Shown here: one piece after another, positions 10,911 to 21,458 of the stretch
Position numbering within the stretch: the first letter of the stretch is position 1
Layout of the letters: the number at the start of each line of letters is the position of its first letter
NCBI GenBank assembly: GCA_003216135.1
Contig: QCJI01000006.1
Location: 1 to 57,004 of the forward strand
Reading direction: 5' to 3'
Length of the DNA: 57,004 bases
Origin: Prochlorococcus sp. AG-409-A22
GTDB lineage: Bacteria > Cyanobacteriota > Cyanobacteriia > PCC-6307 > Cyanobiaceae
Program-made: the position numbers and the translations under genes
Notes under the pieces: generated by a model
Told to the model about the DNA's origin: nothing
What the model saw: the letters and a program-made list of their open reading frames with translations, nothing else
Database searches by the model: none

Positions 10911-11897
10911 GTGAGATTTAATATACAACAAGAAAGTGACATCCCGGCATCTACGCAGTTATATAATCAAATATGCTTTGCAATAGCAGCAAGACATTAT
11001 CCTCCTGGTCACAGGCTTCCAAGCACTAGACAACTGGCGATGATGACAGGACTTCATCGAAATACCATAAGTAAAGTTTATAGGCAACTTGAAATAGATG
11101 GTGTTGTTGAAGCAATGGCAGGATCAGGTATCTATGTAAGAGATAATATTGCTAAAAAAGACTTAAAAAAATCAATTTATTCCAATAGTCGTATCAATAG
11201 GCCTCCTGATCAAGAAGCAAAAAAAGCAATTGATAACTTAATCAATCTTGGCTGCACTCTTCAAGAAGCAAGAAAAATGTTAACCAATGAGATCGATTGG
11301 CGCATAAAATGCGGGACAAGAATTCTAGTTAGTACTCCTAGAGAAGATATAGGGGCTTCAATGCTGATAGCAGAAGACCTTTCTCCCAAAATTAATGTTC
11401 CTGTGGAAGTTGTCCCCATGGAAGAATTAGACAAAGTTCTATTTAATTCAAATAATGGGACTATTGTTACAAGTAGATATTTCTTACAGCCTTTAGAAAA
11501 AGTTGCAAAAGAGCATGGCATAAGAGCTATTGCAGTTGATTTAAGTGACTTTCAAAAAGAATTAAATTTAATCAAAGAATTCAAAACTGACAATTGTGTA
11601 GGAATTGTAAGCATTAGCCCTGGCTTATTGAGAGCTGCAGAAGTTATTATACACAGCATGAGAGGTAGCGAATTAATTCTTATGACTGCGATATCAGACA
11701 ACCACAGTAGATTATTAGGACTCTTAAAAGCTGCAAATTACATCATTTGTGATGGACCAAGTTTATCAGTTGTAGAAAACACACTATTAAAAAATCGGTC
11801 ACAGTTAATGAGATTACCCCAAATAACTTGTGCTAAAAACTATTTAAGTACCGAAACAGTAAATAAATTAAAAAAAGAAATTGGACTAATTAATTAA
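10911..11897 (+). CDS. GntR-family transcriptional regulator
   Basis: The N-terminal 75 residues form a clear GntR winged helix (TQLYNQICFAIAARHYPPGHRLPSTRQLA, broken here across helices, then GLHRNTISKVYRQLE and DGVVEAMAGSGIYV). The remaining about 250 residues do not show the FCD, UTRA or aminotransferase (MocR) signatures I would recognise, so the effector domain is unassigned. The only good start is GTG 10911, one base after a short upstream ORF. cysE follows 6 bases downstream on the same strand, so the two are likely cotranscribed; a link to sulfur or cysteine metabolism is inference from this neighbour only. Confidence 0.85.
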   Translation: MRFNIQQESDIPASTQLYNQICFAIAARHYPPGHRLPSTRQLAMMTGLHRNTISKVYRQLEIDGVVEAMAGSGIYVRDNIAKKDLKKSIYSNSRINRPPDQEAKKAIDNLINLGCTLQEARKMLTNEIDWRIKCGTRILVSTPREDIGASMLIAEDLSPKINVPVEVVPMEELDKVLFNSNNGTIVTSRYFLQPLEKVAKEHGIRAIAVDLSDFQKELNLIKEFKTDNCVGIVSISPGLLRAAEVIIHSMRGSELILMTAISDNHSRLLGLLKAANYIICDGPSLSVVENTLLKNRSQLMRLPQITCAKNYLSTETVNKLKKEIGLIN

Positions 11898-11903
11898 TTT
11901 TTC

Positions 11904-12638
11904 ATGTTAAAAAACTTTAAATCTGATATCGCAATAATAAAAGAAAGAGATCCTGCTGCTCGAGGAATATTGGAGATTTTCCTTTGCTATCCTGGCTTCC
12001 AATCAATAGTCTTACATAGATTTACCCATAAATTATGGCAACTAAAATTTCCTTTAATTCCGCGCTTATTAAGTCATATGAATAGATTATTAACAGGTAT
12101 AGAAATTCATCCGGGAGCCAAAATCGGTAAAAAAGTTTTCATAGATCATGGCATGGGAGTTGTTATTGGTGAAACAGCCGAGATAGGTGATAACTGTTTA
12201 CTTTACCAAGGGGTGACATTGGGAGGGACAGGGAAAAGTCATGGGAAAAGACACCCAACATTAATGAAAAATGTTGTAGTTGGAGCCGGTGCAAAAGTTC
12301 TTGGATCAATAACAGTTGGATCCAATACACGAATTGGTGCTGGTTCTGTAGTTGTTCGAAATGTAGAAGGGAATAGCACTGTAGTTGGTGTTCCTGGGAG
12401 AGTAGTACATCAAAGTGGGGTAAAAGTGAATCCTCTAGCACACTCTGCATTGCCAGACGCTGAGGCTAATGTGATCAAAAATCTAATGGATAGAATCGAT
12501 CAACTTGAGAATGAAATACTTAAATTACACAAAGCTCTTCAATGTTTGGCCAACTCAGAAGCTGTTGATATTTCTAAACTGGGTGATGCTCAAAATCTAA
12601 AAGATAAAGAGATTCTTGAATTTCTTGGAGATGATTAA
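11904..12638 (+). CDS. cysE: serine O-acetyltransferase
   Basis: CysE makes O-acetylserine from serine and acetyl-CoA, the first step of cysteine synthesis. The 244-residue protein has the N-terminal helical part (ERDPAARGILEIFLCYPGF, HRFTHKLW) and the left-handed beta-helix of hexapeptide repeats (GIEIHPGAKIGKKVFIDHG, VIGETAEIGDNCLLYQGV, GGTGKSHGKRHPTL). The catalytic His/Asp pair lies in the FIDHGMG segment. The C-terminal tail has a heptad-like stretch (NLMDRIDQLENEILKLHKAL), perhaps a coiled coil. It sits immediately downstream of the GntR gene and is convergent with secA. Confidence 0.95.
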   Translation: MLKNFKSDIAIIKERDPAARGILEIFLCYPGFQSIVLHRFTHKLWQLKFPLIPRLLSHMNRLLTGIEIHPGAKIGKKVFIDHGMGVVIGETAEIGDNCLLYQGVTLGGTGKSHGKRHPTLMKNVVVGAGAKVLGSITVGSNTRIGAGSVVVRNVEGNSTVVGVPGRVVHQSGVKVNPLAHSALPDAEANVIKNLMDRIDQLENEILKLHKALQCLANSEAVDISKLGDAQNLKDKEILEFLGDD

Positions 12639-12645
12639 AAATATC

Positions 12646-15477
12646 TTAATTTTTGGAATCTTGATCACTTTTTGGTTGAAACATAAACATTGAATAAATA
12701 ACATTTCTTCTCATATTAGTCATCATTTCAAGGAACATATCATAACCCTCATTTTTATATTCTATTAAAGGGTCTTTTTGTCCATAGCCTCTTAATCCTA
12801 CTGATTCCCTTAAGGAATCCATTGACTGAAGATGCTCTCTCCATAAATTATCAATTTGTTGTAATATGAAAAATCTTTCAGCCTCTCTCATCAACCCTGA
12901 ACGAAACTTTTCTATTTGAGATTCTTTTAAATCATAAGCTATTCGCAATTGCTCTTGAAGATAATTCTTTAATTCTTCTACAGACAATAAACTAACATCT
13001 TCAATCTTTAGATCATCTAATAAATATATAAATTCTTTGACTTTAGAAATTAATTGATCAACATCCCATTCTTCAGGTGGTAGGTCAGGGTTAATATAGG
13101 CTTCTACTATTTCACCCATCGTCCTTTCTCCATATCCGATCACCTGCTTCTTCAAGTCAACTCCTTGTAATACTCTTAGTCTCTCGGTATAGACTGCTTT
13201 TCTTTGATTATTCATTACTTCGTCATATTCAAAGACTTGTTTTCTAATATCGTAATAATAAGTTTCTACTTTCTTTTGGGCACTTTCTAGAGATCTTGTA
13301 AGCATTCCTGATTCAATAGGCATATCTTCATCAACTCTGAATGCATTCATTAGATTAGCTACTCTATCCCCTCCAAATATCCTTAATAAATTATCTTCTA
13401 AAGATAAAAAGAATCTTGTACTTCCAAGGTCCCCCTGTCTACCAGCTCTTCCTCTTAGTTGATTATCAACTCTTCTTGACTCATGCCTCTCAGTACCGAT
13501 AACGTGTAAACCTCCAGCTTCTCTGACTGTTTCTTCTTCATGTATAAGTACTTTTTCATATTCTTTTTTCACATCTGATAACACATCTCTTAAAAACTTT
13601 ATTGATTTATCATCAGTTGGTGCTTTTTCAGCTGCCGTGGCAATCTTATCATCTAACTCAATTAGAGTAAGTAGTCTATCTCCCCAATTCTTAACCAACT
13701 CATCAGACAAGAGAGAAAGTTTCTTCTTAATATCTTCTCCAAGTTTACAAGGGTAAAGGCTTATTGAAGAACTTTGAATATTCTTTTTCGAACTAAATTC
13801 AACTTTTGATGAAAACCCTCCTTTCTTTTTTGAATTTCTTTGTTTAGGAATTGGGGGCTTATGCTCATCTTCTGGCTTTACCAATAAAGGACTTAAAGTC
13901 TCTTTTAATTTCAGTCTTGCCATATAGTCACTATTACCTCCAAGAATGATATCTGTTCCCCTTCCAGCCATATTTGTCGCAATAGTAACAGCCCCTGCTC
14001 GACCTGCCTGAGCAATTATTTCCGCTTCTCGTTCGACGTTCTCAGGTTTAGCATTCAATAAATTATGAGGGATTCCCTGGTCGAATAACAGTCCACTTAG
14101 CAGCTCACTTTTTTCAACACTTGTTGTACCAACCAAAACAGGTCTACCATTTCTATGAATCTCTGCAGTTTCTTTCGCAACCGCTTTCCATTTACCTATT
14201 TCAGTTTTAAAAACTTGATCACGTAAGTCTTGTCTTCTCCTAATTTGATTTGTCGGTATGACAGTTGCTTCTAATTTATAAGTTTTTTCAAATTCGACCT
14301 CTTCTGTTTTCGCAGTTCCGGTCATACCTGCCAAGCCAGGATATAGAAGGAAAAAGTTTTGATAAGTAATAGATGCTAGGGTTTGAGTTTCAGGCTGAAT
14401 TTTGAGACCCTCTTTTGCTTCAATTGCCTGGTGCTGTCCATCACTCCAGCGTCTTCCGGGCATTACCCTTCCTGTAAATTCATCAACAATTACTGCTTCA
14501 TCTTTTTTAATAATGTAATTTACATCTTTAATGAATAATTCTTTAGCTTTTAAAGCGTTAGTTATGTAATGAGCCCAGGGATCTTGAGGATTATATAAAT
14601 CACTAACTTGCAAATATTCTTCACATTTAGCAAATCCTTGATCGGTTAAAATACAACTTCGCTGTTTTTCATCTACTTCATAATCGCCTTCAGGGTCAAT
14701 ACCATCTTTACTCAGTTCTTTTGCCTTAATAAGAGATAAAGATAGTTCCGCAGCTTTTTGATACTTTTCTTGTGGTCTTTCAATTTGCCCAGAAATTATT
14801 AGAGGCGTTCTAGCTTCATCAATTAAAATCGAATCAACTTCATCTATAACACAATAATTAAATTTTCTTTGCACTACTTCTTCAAAATCAGTAGCCATAT
14901 TATCTCTCAAATAATCAAATCCTAATTCTGAATTGGTAGCATAAGTAATATCGCAATCATAATTTTTCTTTCTCTCTGAGGGGCTCATATCTTGCTGAAT
15001 TAAACCAACGGATAATCCTAAAAAACGATGAACTTGTCCCATCCACTCAGCATCTCTTCGAGCTAAATAGTCATTTACAGTAACAACATGAACTCCCTTC
15101 CCAGTAAGAGCATTTAAGTAGCATGGCAATGTTGCAACAAGAGTTTTACCTTCACCAGTTTTCATTTCAGCAATTTGACATTCATGTAGAACCATTCCCC
15201 CTATTAACTGAACATCAAAATGCCTCATATCTAAAACTCTTTTTGCTGCTTCTCTTACAATTGCAAACGCTTTAGGAAGAAGTTCCTCTAGTAGTTCCTT
15301 CTGCTTGTTAACATTCAATTCTGATGAAATCTTTGCTTTAAGATCGCTAGTTTCTCTTCTAAGCTCATCGTCTTTTAGTCCAGATATTTCTTCTTCTAAA
15401 AAGTTTATTTCTTCAACAATTGGTTGATAGCGCTTTAACTTTCGTGCATTCGGATCTCCCAACAAAAGTTTTAGCAT
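12646..15477 (-). CDS. secA: preprotein translocase ATPase SecA
   Basis: SecA drives preproteins through SecYEG with ATP. It has 943 residues. Seen: Walker [15 protein letters not shown] (about 106-119), [18 protein letters not shown] (DEAD-like motif), [17 protein letters not shown] in the preprotein-binding region, [10 protein letters not shown], the helicase motif RGRAGRQGD, and the C-terminal scaffold with [10 protein letters not shown] and [16 protein letters not shown] Lys/Ser-rich insertion lies in the second nucleotide-binding domain between [11 protein letters not shown] and [12 protein letters not shown]; cyanobacterial and plastid SecA are known to carry an insert here. The C-terminal zinc-binding tail found in proteobacteria is absent (ends [11 protein letters not shown]). 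Confidence 0.96.
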   Translation of the reverse strand: MLKLLLGDPNARKLKRYQPIVEEINFLEEEISGLKDDELRRETSDLKAKISSELNVNKQKELLEELLPKAFAIVREAAKRVLDMRHFDVQLIGGMVLHECQIAEMKTGEGKTLVATLPCYLNALTGKGVHVVTVNDYLARRDAEWMGQVHRFLGLSVGLIQQDMSPSERKKNYDCDITYATNSELGFDYLRDNMATDFEEVVQRKFNYCVIDEVDSILIDEARTPLIISGQIERPQEKYQKAAELSLSLIKAKELSKDGIDPEGDYEVDEKQRSCILTDQGFAKCEEYLQVSDLYNPQDPWAHYITNALKAKELFIKDVNYIIKKDEAVIVDEFTGRVMPGRRWSDGQHQAIEAKEGLKIQPETQTLASITYQNFFLLYPGLAGMTGTAKTEEVEFEKTYKLEATVIPTNQIRRRQDLRDQVFKTEIGKWKAVAKETAEIHRNGRPVLVGTTSVEKSELLSGLLFDQGIPHNLLNAKPENVEREAEIIAQAGRAGAVTIATNMAGRGTDIILGGNSDYMARLKLKETLSPLLVKPEDEHKPPIPKQRNSKKKGGFSSKVEFSSKKNIQSSSISLYPCKLGEDIKKKLSLLSDELVKNWGDRLLTLIELDDKIATAAEKAPTDDKSIKFLRDVLSDVKKEYEKVLIHEEETVREAGGLHVIGTERHESRRVDNQLRGRAGRQGDLGSTRFFLSLEDNLLRIFGGDRVANLMNAFRVDEDMPIESGMLTRSLESAQKKVETYYYDIRKQVFEYDEVMNNQRKAVYTERLRVLQGVDLKKQVIGYGERTMGEIVEAYINPDLPPEEWDVDQLISKVKEFIYLLDDLKIEDVSLLSVEELKNYLQEQLRIAYDLKESQIEKFRSGLMREAERFFILQQIDNLWREHLQSMDSLRESVGLRGYGQKDPLIEYKNEGYDMFLEMMTNMRRNVIYSMFMFQPKSDQDSKN

Positions 15478-15649
15478 AATGTCCCTTTTAAAAAACTTGT
15501 CCTATTAAAACATTATAAATTAACGCGTTACAACTCAATCAGTAAATCTTATATCTGTTTATTTTAGTAGAAATAATAGAATAAGGTATTGAAATCACAA
15601 TCATCAAAAAATAAATTTATTCCCTTCATTTTTCCAGAACTTTTAACTA

Positions 15650-16105
15650 ATGAAAGACATATTTTTAATAAAACATTCAAAAGGGGCTTTTGGATTAAGA
15701 TTTTTTGGGTTAGGACCTAATCTAAAACCCGTGAAGGGATTATTTAAATTACAGCAGTTCTTTAATAGGAATACTTTTTGGGCACAGAATAGAACACTGA
15801 ATGATCTAAAAAAATGTCTCGCTAATAGTGACGTTATTATAAGTATTTGGTCTGATGGTGAAATAGTCGGTTTTGGCAGGGCTTTGTCAGATGGAGTTTA
15901 TAGAGGAGTACTTTGGGATATTATTATCGATAAGAATCATCAGGGGAATGGTTATGGGAAGTTAATTGTTAAAAGTCTTTTAAATTCAAAAAAGATAAAA
16001 AATACAAAAAAAATATATTTAATGACTACAAACAAAAAATTATTCTATTCTCAAATTGATTTTAAAGAAGTTACCACTCAAAATTTATTAATTCGGGAAA
16101 TATGA
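15650..16105 (+). CDS. GNAT-family N-acetyltransferase
   Basis: The 151-residue protein has the GNAT core: strands around VIISIWSDGEIVGFGRALSDG, the beta-4 segment GVLWDIIIDKNHQ, and the acetyl-CoA motif A QGNGYGKLIVKSLL. The segment FYSQIDFKEV matches the usual C-terminal 'YxxxGF' region, with D in place of G. The substrate is unknown. It stands alone on the plus strand, with 172 bases upstream back to secA, and converges on the GtrA-like gene with no gap. Confidence 0.82.
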   Translation: MKDIFLIKHSKGAFGLRFFGLGPNLKPVKGLFKLQQFFNRNTFWAQNRTLNDLKKCLANSDVIISIWSDGEIVGFGRALSDGVYRGVLWDIIIDKNHQGNGYGKLIVKSLLNSKKIKNTKKIYLMTTNKKLFYSQIDFKEVTTQNLLIREI

Positions 16106-16498
16106 TTACTTTCTAAAAGTAATATATTTGGAACCCAAATAATTATTTAATGCTCCGATAAATGCTCCAAAGAACCAAGCAATCTTATGATTATTAATAA
16201 ATTGATTTAAAACAAAAATAATTAAAGACATTTCTATTCCTCCTAAAAAATAAATTAAACAAAATAAATAAAAAGATTTAACTATTGGTTGTTTTAATCT
16301 ATTTCTGAATACCCATAATTTGGCCAAAACAAATGAAACCAAAATCCCAACAGCATAACCACAAAGGGAAGCAAATACTAGATTATTAGAAATAAAATAA
16401 AAAGAAATATATACTAAATAATTGATATATGATGCAATGACACCAGACAAACAAAACTTGAATATTTGTAGGTAATTGATTTTAAAAGATTTATACAA
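16106..16498 (-). CDS. GtrA-like small membrane protein
   Basis: This 130-residue protein is nearly all membrane. Four hydrophobic helices can be drawn (about 10-32, 38-60, 72-95 and 103-122). The pattern FCLSGVIASYINYLVYISFYF, split by helix turns, AGYAVG-like CGYAVGILVSFVLAKLWVFRN and the final GSKYITFRK match GtrA family proteins, which move lipid-linked sugars across the inner membrane. The partner glycosyltransferase is not adjacent; the only membrane glycosyltransferase in the window is 21 kb away. Confidence 0.72.
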   Translation of the reverse strand: MYKSFKINYLQIFKFCLSGVIASYINYLVYISFYFISNNLVFASLCGYAVGILVSFVLAKLWVFRNRLKQPIVKSFYLFCLIYFLGGIEMSLIIFVLNQFINNHKIAWFFGAFIGALNNYLGSKYITFRK

Positions 16499-16530
16499 TT
16501 GCTATATTTTTTACTTTAATAAAATCAAAC

Positions 16531-16962
16531 TCAAGATACAAATCTCTCATACAGCCATCTTATAAATGAACCTAATATAGGAACTGGGCCAAACGTAGGA
16601 CCACAAAAATCAAAATAATCTCTGTGTTCTTTTATTAAACCATTTTCAGAAAATATTAAACGTGTAGTCCCAGGATAAATAAATGTTTTGCCCATTATTT
16701 TTAAACCCATAGTCCATTCAACGAATCCACACTCTCCGTTTATTGCAATTGCATGAGTTTCTATATAAAGATCATCACATCTTTTGAGCAACTTTTCTTG
16801 AGCTTCTATATAAGAATCTAATCCATTTGTTTCTTGTGTAGGGTCAATGAATATAACGTTATCATTATAAAATTCTGACCATTTTTGTTTTGTTGGCGCC
16901 GCTTTCCCATAAGGCTTAGTAAATAATTCCTTTAAATCCTCAATAGTAATAACTTTGTACAT
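16531..16962 (-). CDS. NTF2-like (SnoaL-type) fold protein of unknown function
   Basis: The 143-residue sequence fits the cone-shaped NTF2-like fold: N-terminal helices (YKVITIEDLKELF, KWSEFYNDNVIFIDP, IEAQEKLLKRC) followed by four long strands (YIETHAIAINGECGFVEWTMG, FIYPGTTRLIFSENGLIKEHRDYFD). These domains are enzymes or binding modules. No catalytic set can be assigned. It lies 46 bases downstream of tRNA-Gly on the same strand and could be read from that transcript; the GtrA-like gene follows 32 bases later. Confidence 0.65.
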   Translation of the reverse strand: MYKVITIEDLKELFTKPYGKAAPTKQKWSEFYNDNVIFIDPTQETNGLDSYIEAQEKLLKRCDDLYIETHAIAINGECGFVEWTMGLKIMGKTFIYPGTTRLIFSENGLIKEHRDYFDFCGPTFGPVPILGSFIRWLYERFVS

Positions 16963-17008
16963 TACTTAATTTATAAGAAACAACACTCTAAATGAAATTT
17001 TCATTGAA

Positions 17009-17080
17009 AGCGGATGAAGAGATTCGAACTCTCGACATTCTCCTTGGCAAGGAGATGCTCTACCACTGAGCTACATCCGC
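17009..17080 (-). tRNA. tRNA-Gly (anticodon GCC)
   Basis: The minus strand folds as a full cloverleaf. The 7-base acceptor stem pairs GCGGATG with CATCCGC, the D-arm is GCTCAGTGGTAGAGC, the anticodon arm CTCCTTGCCAAGGAG has GCC at its centre, and the T-arm GAGAGTTCGAATCTC is canonical. The discriminator base is U, usual for bacterial tRNA-Gly. The 3' CCA is not encoded and must be added after transcription. It lies between ribH and the NTF2-like gene, all on the minus strand. Confidence 0.97.
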
Positions 17081-17143
17081 ATAGCTTCTTTATTTTATCC
17101 TAAAGCAGGAATCAAAGATACAAAAAATTAATTTTTTTTGAAA

Positions 17144-17620
17144 CTAATTTAGGTTTTTAATTAAAGATCCCATCTCAATTGCTTGCAACGCATAATTCCA
17201 ACCCAGATTATTTTTTATTCCTGCTCTTTCTAATGCCTGCTGCATAGTATCTGTGGTTAAAACACCGAATATAATAGGTATATTACTTTCATAAGATACT
17301 TTAGATATACCTTTACTAGCTTCAGAAACCACAACATCATAATGAGCAGTATCACCTTTAATCACTGCACCGAGAGTAATTAAAACGTCATATTTAGATT
17401 TATTAATTATAGATTTTGCTGCGATTGGAAGCTCTAAAGAGCCAGGAACCCATACTATATCAAGATTACTACTTGATTCAGAAGTATCAACACCATGCCT
17501 TTTTAAACAATCTAAACATCCAGACAAAAGCTTTGATGTAATTAAATCATTGAATCTAGCTATAACTATACCTACTTTTAATTTAGCAGTATCAGTAAAA
17601 GAGCCTTCGTAAATAGCCAT
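17144..17620 (-). CDS. ribH: 6,7-dimethyl-8-ribityllumazine synthase
   Basis: RibH condenses the ribityl-aminopyrimidine with dihydroxybutanone phosphate in the penultimate step of riboflavin synthesis and forms pentamers or icosahedral shells. The 158-residue length is typical. Signatures are [42 protein letters not shown] (with the catalytic His) and [20 protein letters not shown]. It is 43 bases downstream of psbZ on the same strand and may share its transcript. Confidence 0.95.
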   Translation of the reverse strand: MAIYEGSFTDTAKLKVGIVIARFNDLITSKLLSGCLDCLKRHGVDTSESSSNLDIVWVPGSLELPIAAKSIINKSKYDVLITLGAVIKGDTAHYDVVVSEASKGISKVSYESNIPIIFGVLTTDTMQQALERAGIKNNLGWNYALQAIEMGSLIKNLN

Positions 17621-17663
17621 TTGATTTTTTATATTATAAGCTTCTCATGAAGGGGTATTTAAT

Positions 17664-17861
17664 TCAAACTAAGGCTGCGATAACTCCATTTATTAGAACT
17701 AAATGAAACCAAACCCCACCAATTATCTCAACTTTTTTTATTTCTGGGTTACGGCGGTCAGAAGGATCGGTTTGAGTAGCATAAAAATAAGGGACTCCAA
17801 CAACTGCTATTAAAGATGAAAACAAAAGAGCATTTATAAAGAAAAAGTTTACAGCCTGCAT
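17664..17861 (-). CDS. psbZ: photosystem II reaction centre protein Z (probable)
   Basis: A 65-residue protein with two membrane helices (about 5-25 and 43-63) joined by a short polar loop, the topology of PsbZ (Ycf9). The pattern VGVPYFYAT after helix 1, a polar stromal loop with Asp/Arg/Lys, and GGVWFHLVLINGVIAALV as helix 2 fit PsbZ. The loop (QTDPSDRRNPEIKK) looks charged for the family. PsbZ helps stabilise PSII-antenna contacts. My recollection that psbZ sits between mutS and ribH in picocyanobacteria supports the call. Confidence 0.75.
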   Translation of the reverse strand: MQAVNFFFINALLFSSLIAVVGVPYFYATQTDPSDRRNPEIKKVEIIGGVWFHLVLINGVIAALV

Positions 17862-17998
17862 AATTTAAAAATTTACTTATTACGGCTATTATATTCTCAT
17901 GAAAATGCTTTTTATGGTAAAAGTTTACATACTCGTAGTGACTTGTAAAATGCAAAAAATAAATTCTTCCCTAAGATCTATTTAGAAATAATAAAAGT

Positions 17999-20737
17999 AT
18001 GCAGGAAGAAGAAATAATTCAAGAAAATTTATTTGCAATTAAAAATGAGTCTTACAACCAAATCGCTCCAAAGTTTATTGCTGAAGATTTATCTACAGAA
18101 GAGTTAAAAAAAGAATCAAAAAAAAGACCTAGGAGAAGAGGATCTTCAACTAATTTAGTAAACAAATTTAAAACTAATGTAAATTTAGAACGCAAAAATG
18201 ATTGCATTCATGAAAAATCATACAGTTATAAAACGGTTGCGAAGTCTAAGTTAACTCCTGTCATGAGGCATTATGTAACCCTTAAAGAAGAAAATAAAGA
18301 TAGATTACTTCTATATAGGTTAGGTGACTTTTTTGAATGTTTTTTTGAAGATGCAGTACTTGCCTCACAAATTTTAGAAATAACATTAACAAGCAAAGAT
18401 GCAGGAAAAGAAATTGGCAAGATACCCATGGCAGGAGTTCCACATCATGCAATGGAAAGATATTGCGCTGAATTAATTAAAAAGAATCATTCAGTAGTTA
18501 TATGCGACCAGTTAGAAAAAAGTTCTGGTAATTATAGTACCCCAATCAAAAGAGGAATAACAAGAATTATCACCCCTGGTACTGTTATTGAAGAGGGCAT
18601 GTTGGTTGCAAAAAAAAATAACTGGATTTCAGCGATTTACTTATCGGAAAACAACTCTGATGATTTACGCGAGTGGGGCATTTCAAGAGCTGATGTCAGC
18701 ACAGGTGAGTTATTAACAATGGAAGGGAAATCTCTCTCAAAACTTTTTGATGAAATTATTAAATTAGATTCATCAGAAATAATCTTGGCTAGCAATGATG
18801 CAGAAAATTTATTGAAACAGAAAAATAATCAAATCACATATACGGTTACTCAAGAAACTTTTTTTAGCATTAATGAAGCAAATTCTATAATAAAAAAATA
18901 TTTCCAGATTATTAGTTTAGAAGGCTTAGGGCTCAAGAACTTAAATAATGCAACCAAATCACTTGGAGGTTTATTAAATTATTTAGAAAAAATAAATCCT
19001 TCCAGTTTAGATAACGATTCTTCTCTAAAGATTTCATTAGATTTTCCACAAATACAATTTTCTAACAATCACCTAATCATTGATTATCAAACTCAAAAGA
19101 ATTTAGAGATAAAAAATACACAACGAGAAAATAATTATGTTGGTTCACTTCTTTGGAGTATTGATAAAACATATACTTGCATGGGTGCTAGATGTTTAAG
19201 AAGATGGATTGAATCACCATTATTAAATGTTGATGAAATATATAAAAGACAAAATATTATTTCAAATTTTTTAGAATCAACCCAATTAAGAAAAGATACC
19301 CAAAATATCCTAAGAGCCATGGGTGATTTGGAAAGACTTTCTGGCAGAGCATGTGCTGGTCATGCAACTCCAAGAGATTTAATTGCAATTTCCGAAGGTC
19401 TAAAAAAATTACCCAAATTAAAGTCAATTATTGAATCATTCAATTATGATCTCCCATCCTGGACAGAAGAATTAAAAGATATTGATAATAAACTATTTGA
19501 TCTAGCTGACACTATAAGTTTTAAACTTGTAGGAAATCCTCCTCTTAATACAAGTGAAGGAGGTATGATTCACGATGGCGTTGATAATATTTTAGATGGA
19601 TTACGTAATGTAATTGACGACTACTCTGATTGGCTATGTGAAGAAGAATTAAAAGAAAGAAAAATTAGTAAAATTTCTAATCTAAAAATTCAATTCCATA
19701 AAAACTATGGATACTACATATCTATAAATAAGTCAAAGGTAAATTTAGCTCCAGAGCATTGGATAAAAAGACAAACTCTGACTAATGAAGAAAGATATGT
19801 TACTACAGAAATCAAAAATAGAGAGCACAAAATTTTTCAAGTAAAAAATCGTGCTTCTGCAAGAGAGTATGAAATATTTTGCGAAATAAGAAATCTTGTT
19901 GCGGCAAAAACAAAAGAAATTAGATCAATTGCAAAAGCGATAGCATCTATTGATGCATTGCTTTCTTTAGCAATTACATCATTAGAGAATGATTTTGTAA
20001 AACCTACACTTATCCCTATAAAAAATTTAAGTCAAAAAAACAGTACAAAAATTATCGCAGGAAGAAATCCCATAGTGGAGCAATTATTAAATGATAAAAA
20101 ATTTATCGCAAATGACATTATATTCAATAGAAATCAACAATTAATAATACTAACCGGACCAAATGCAAGCGGAAAGAGTTGCTTTATCAGACAAATAGGT
20201 TTAATACAAATTCTTTCACAAATAGGTAGTTTTGTTCCTGCTAACAAAGCAGAGATCAACGTTGTGGACAGGATTTTTACTAGAATTGGAGCTGTTGATG
20301 ATCAAGCATCTGGACAATCAACTTTTATGGTAGAAATGTCAGAAACAGCATCAATTTTAAATCAAGCAACATCACACTCTCTTGTACTACTTGATGAGAT
20401 AGGAAGAGGAACATCTACTTTTGACGGGCTATCAATAGCTTGGTCCGTGAGTGAATATCTCGCAAACAAAATTAAATGTAATACTATTTTTGCTACTCAC
20501 TATCACGAACTGAATTATTTAAAAAATTCAAATAGTAATATAGCAAACTTTCAAGTACTAGTTGAACAAAAAAACGACCAACTAGATTTTACGCATAAAA
20601 TTGAGAAGGGAGGTTCAAATAAAAGTTACGGAATTGAAGCTGCGAGACTGGCAGGAGTTCCAAAAGAAGTAATAGAAAAAGCAAAATTAGTTTTAGATTC
20701 TTTAGAAAAAAAAAGAATAATTTTAATACTCAAATAA
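17999..20737 (+). CDS. mutS: DNA mismatch repair protein MutS
   Basis: The 912-residue MutS1-type protein begins with an unusual Lys/Arg-rich extension of about 80 residues (with KKRPRRRGS), which is not part of the conserved fold. The mismatch-binding domain follows with [11 protein letters not shown], where Phe and Glu of the F-x-E reading motif are kept. Then come the connector, core and clamp regions, and the ATPase: Walker [15 protein letters not shown] near residue 719, [12 protein letters not shown] and FATHYHEL. It is divergent from psbZ. No mutL is in the window. Confidence 0.95.
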   Translation: MQEEEIIQENLFAIKNESYNQIAPKFIAEDLSTEELKKESKKRPRRRGSSTNLVNKFKTNVNLERKNDCIHEKSYSYKTVAKSKLTPVMRHYVTLKEENKDRLLLYRLGDFFECFFEDAVLASQILEITLTSKDAGKEIGKIPMAGVPHHAMERYCAELIKKNHSVVICDQLEKSSGNYSTPIKRGITRIITPGTVIEEGMLVAKKNNWISAIYLSENNSDDLREWGISRADVSTGELLTMEGKSLSKLFDEIIKLDSSEIILASNDAENLLKQKNNQITYTVTQETFFSINEANSIIKKYFQIISLEGLGLKNLNNATKSLGGLLNYLEKINPSSLDNDSSLKISLDFPQIQFSNNHLIIDYQTQKNLEIKNTQRENNYVGSLLWSIDKTYTCMGARCLRRWIESPLLNVDEIYKRQNIISNFLESTQLRKDTQNILRAMGDLERLSGRACAGHATPRDLIAISEGLKKLPKLKSIIESFNYDLPSWTEELKDIDNKLFDLADTISFKLVGNPPLNTSEGGMIHDGVDNILDGLRNVIDDYSDWLCEEELKERKISKISNLKIQFHKNYGYYISINKSKVNLAPEHWIKRQTLTNEERYVTTEIKNREHKIFQVKNRASAREYEIFCEIRNLVAAKTKEIRSIAKAIASIDALLSLAITSLENDFVKPTLIPIKNLSQKNSTKIIAGRNPIVEQLLNDKKFIANDIIFNRNQQLIILTGPNASGKSCFIRQIGLIQILSQIGSFVPANKAEINVVDRIFTRIGAVDDQASGQSTFMVEMSETASILNQATSHSLVLLDEIGRGTSTFDGLSIAWSVSEYLANKIKCNTIFATHYHELNYLKNSNSNIANFQVLVEQKNDQLDFTHKIEKGGSNKSYGIEAARLAGVPKEVIEKAKLVLDSLEKKRIILILK

Positions 20738-20774
20738 CAATCTATTAATTTGTCTAATTTAAAGAATATTCCAA

Positions 20775-21398
20775 TCAAATACACTCTCTTAACAAAGCAT
20801 TAACAGTTGCTGCTGCCATTGCAGCTCCACCTCTTGTTGAATTTATTACTATCCTCGAATAATTAGTCCTAAGCAATTTTTGTTTACTTTTTTCAACTCC
20901 AATAAAACCGACGGGCATTCCAATAATCAAACTAGGAGAATTATTTGAATAATGTAAATGATCTAATAAAGCCACAAGTGCTGTGGGGGAACTTCCAATA
21001 ACCACAATAGGTGATTTGATTCCACTATATTTCTCAGATAATTCTTTCCACCCTTTCAAAATTCCATAAGCAGTTTTAGTGGATCCTAAATAAGCATTAT
21101 CTGGAAACCACTTTTTAGCTGAACACACTTGATTCCCTGTCGTATTTTGCGCCATTGATTTTATAGCAGTCGCTGCCATATCAGTATCAGTTAAAATTGG
21201 TGAACCTTCTCTAAGTGATTGAATAGCGTTTTCACACGCATCTTCACTAAATTCTAAAAGATTTTGAATATTAAAGTCTCCCGACGTATGAACTAATCTT
21301 TCTAAAACTTTATTTTCCAAATAATTAAAATCATTTGCTTCTAGATTAGTTCGTATAAAATTAATACTTTCTATGAAAATAGGATGATCTTTTATCAT
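20775..21398 (-). CDS. cobH: precorrin-8X methylmutase
   Basis: CobH/CbiC moves the methyl group from C-11 to C-12 of precorrin-8X to give hydrogenobyrinic acid in the cobalamin pathway. The 207-residue protein shows LERLVHTSGDF with the catalytic His, ILTDTDMAATAIKS, and the C-terminal SPTALVALLDHL, GMPVGFIGVEKSKQ and NSTRGGAAMAAATVNALL. The gene is complete and stands alone on the minus strand between mutS and holA. It implies the cell makes a B12-type corrinoid. Confidence 0.93.
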   Translation of the reverse strand: MIKDHPIFIESINFIRTNLEANDFNYLENKVLERLVHTSGDFNIQNLLEFSEDACENAIQSLREGSPILTDTDMAATAIKSMAQNTTGNQVCSAKKWFPDNAYLGSTKTAYGILKGWKELSEKYSGIKSPIVVIGSSPTALVALLDHLHYSNNSPSLIIGMPVGFIGVEKSKQKLLRTNYSRIVINSTRGGAAMAAATVNALLRECI

Positions 21399-21458
21399 TA
21401 AATTTTAATTTGAGTTAAAAGTAAGCATAATGAGAATAAGCTTCTTTTTTAAGCAAAT

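Noticed and set aside
15478-15649. Hidden gene or RNA in the 172-base secA-GNAT gap
   Set aside because: No frame of useful length, no strong hairpin and no tRNA pattern; probably just promoters for the two divergent genes.
17758-17955. 65-codon minus-strand frame overlapping psbZ and its upstream gap
   Set aside because: It reads psbZ DNA in another frame, has no family pattern, and psbZ is the better reading there.
18610-18618. A9 run in mutS as another slippage site
   Set aside because: The gene is intact, the run is inside the conserved N-terminal half, and a short product would have no known role; runs like this are common here.
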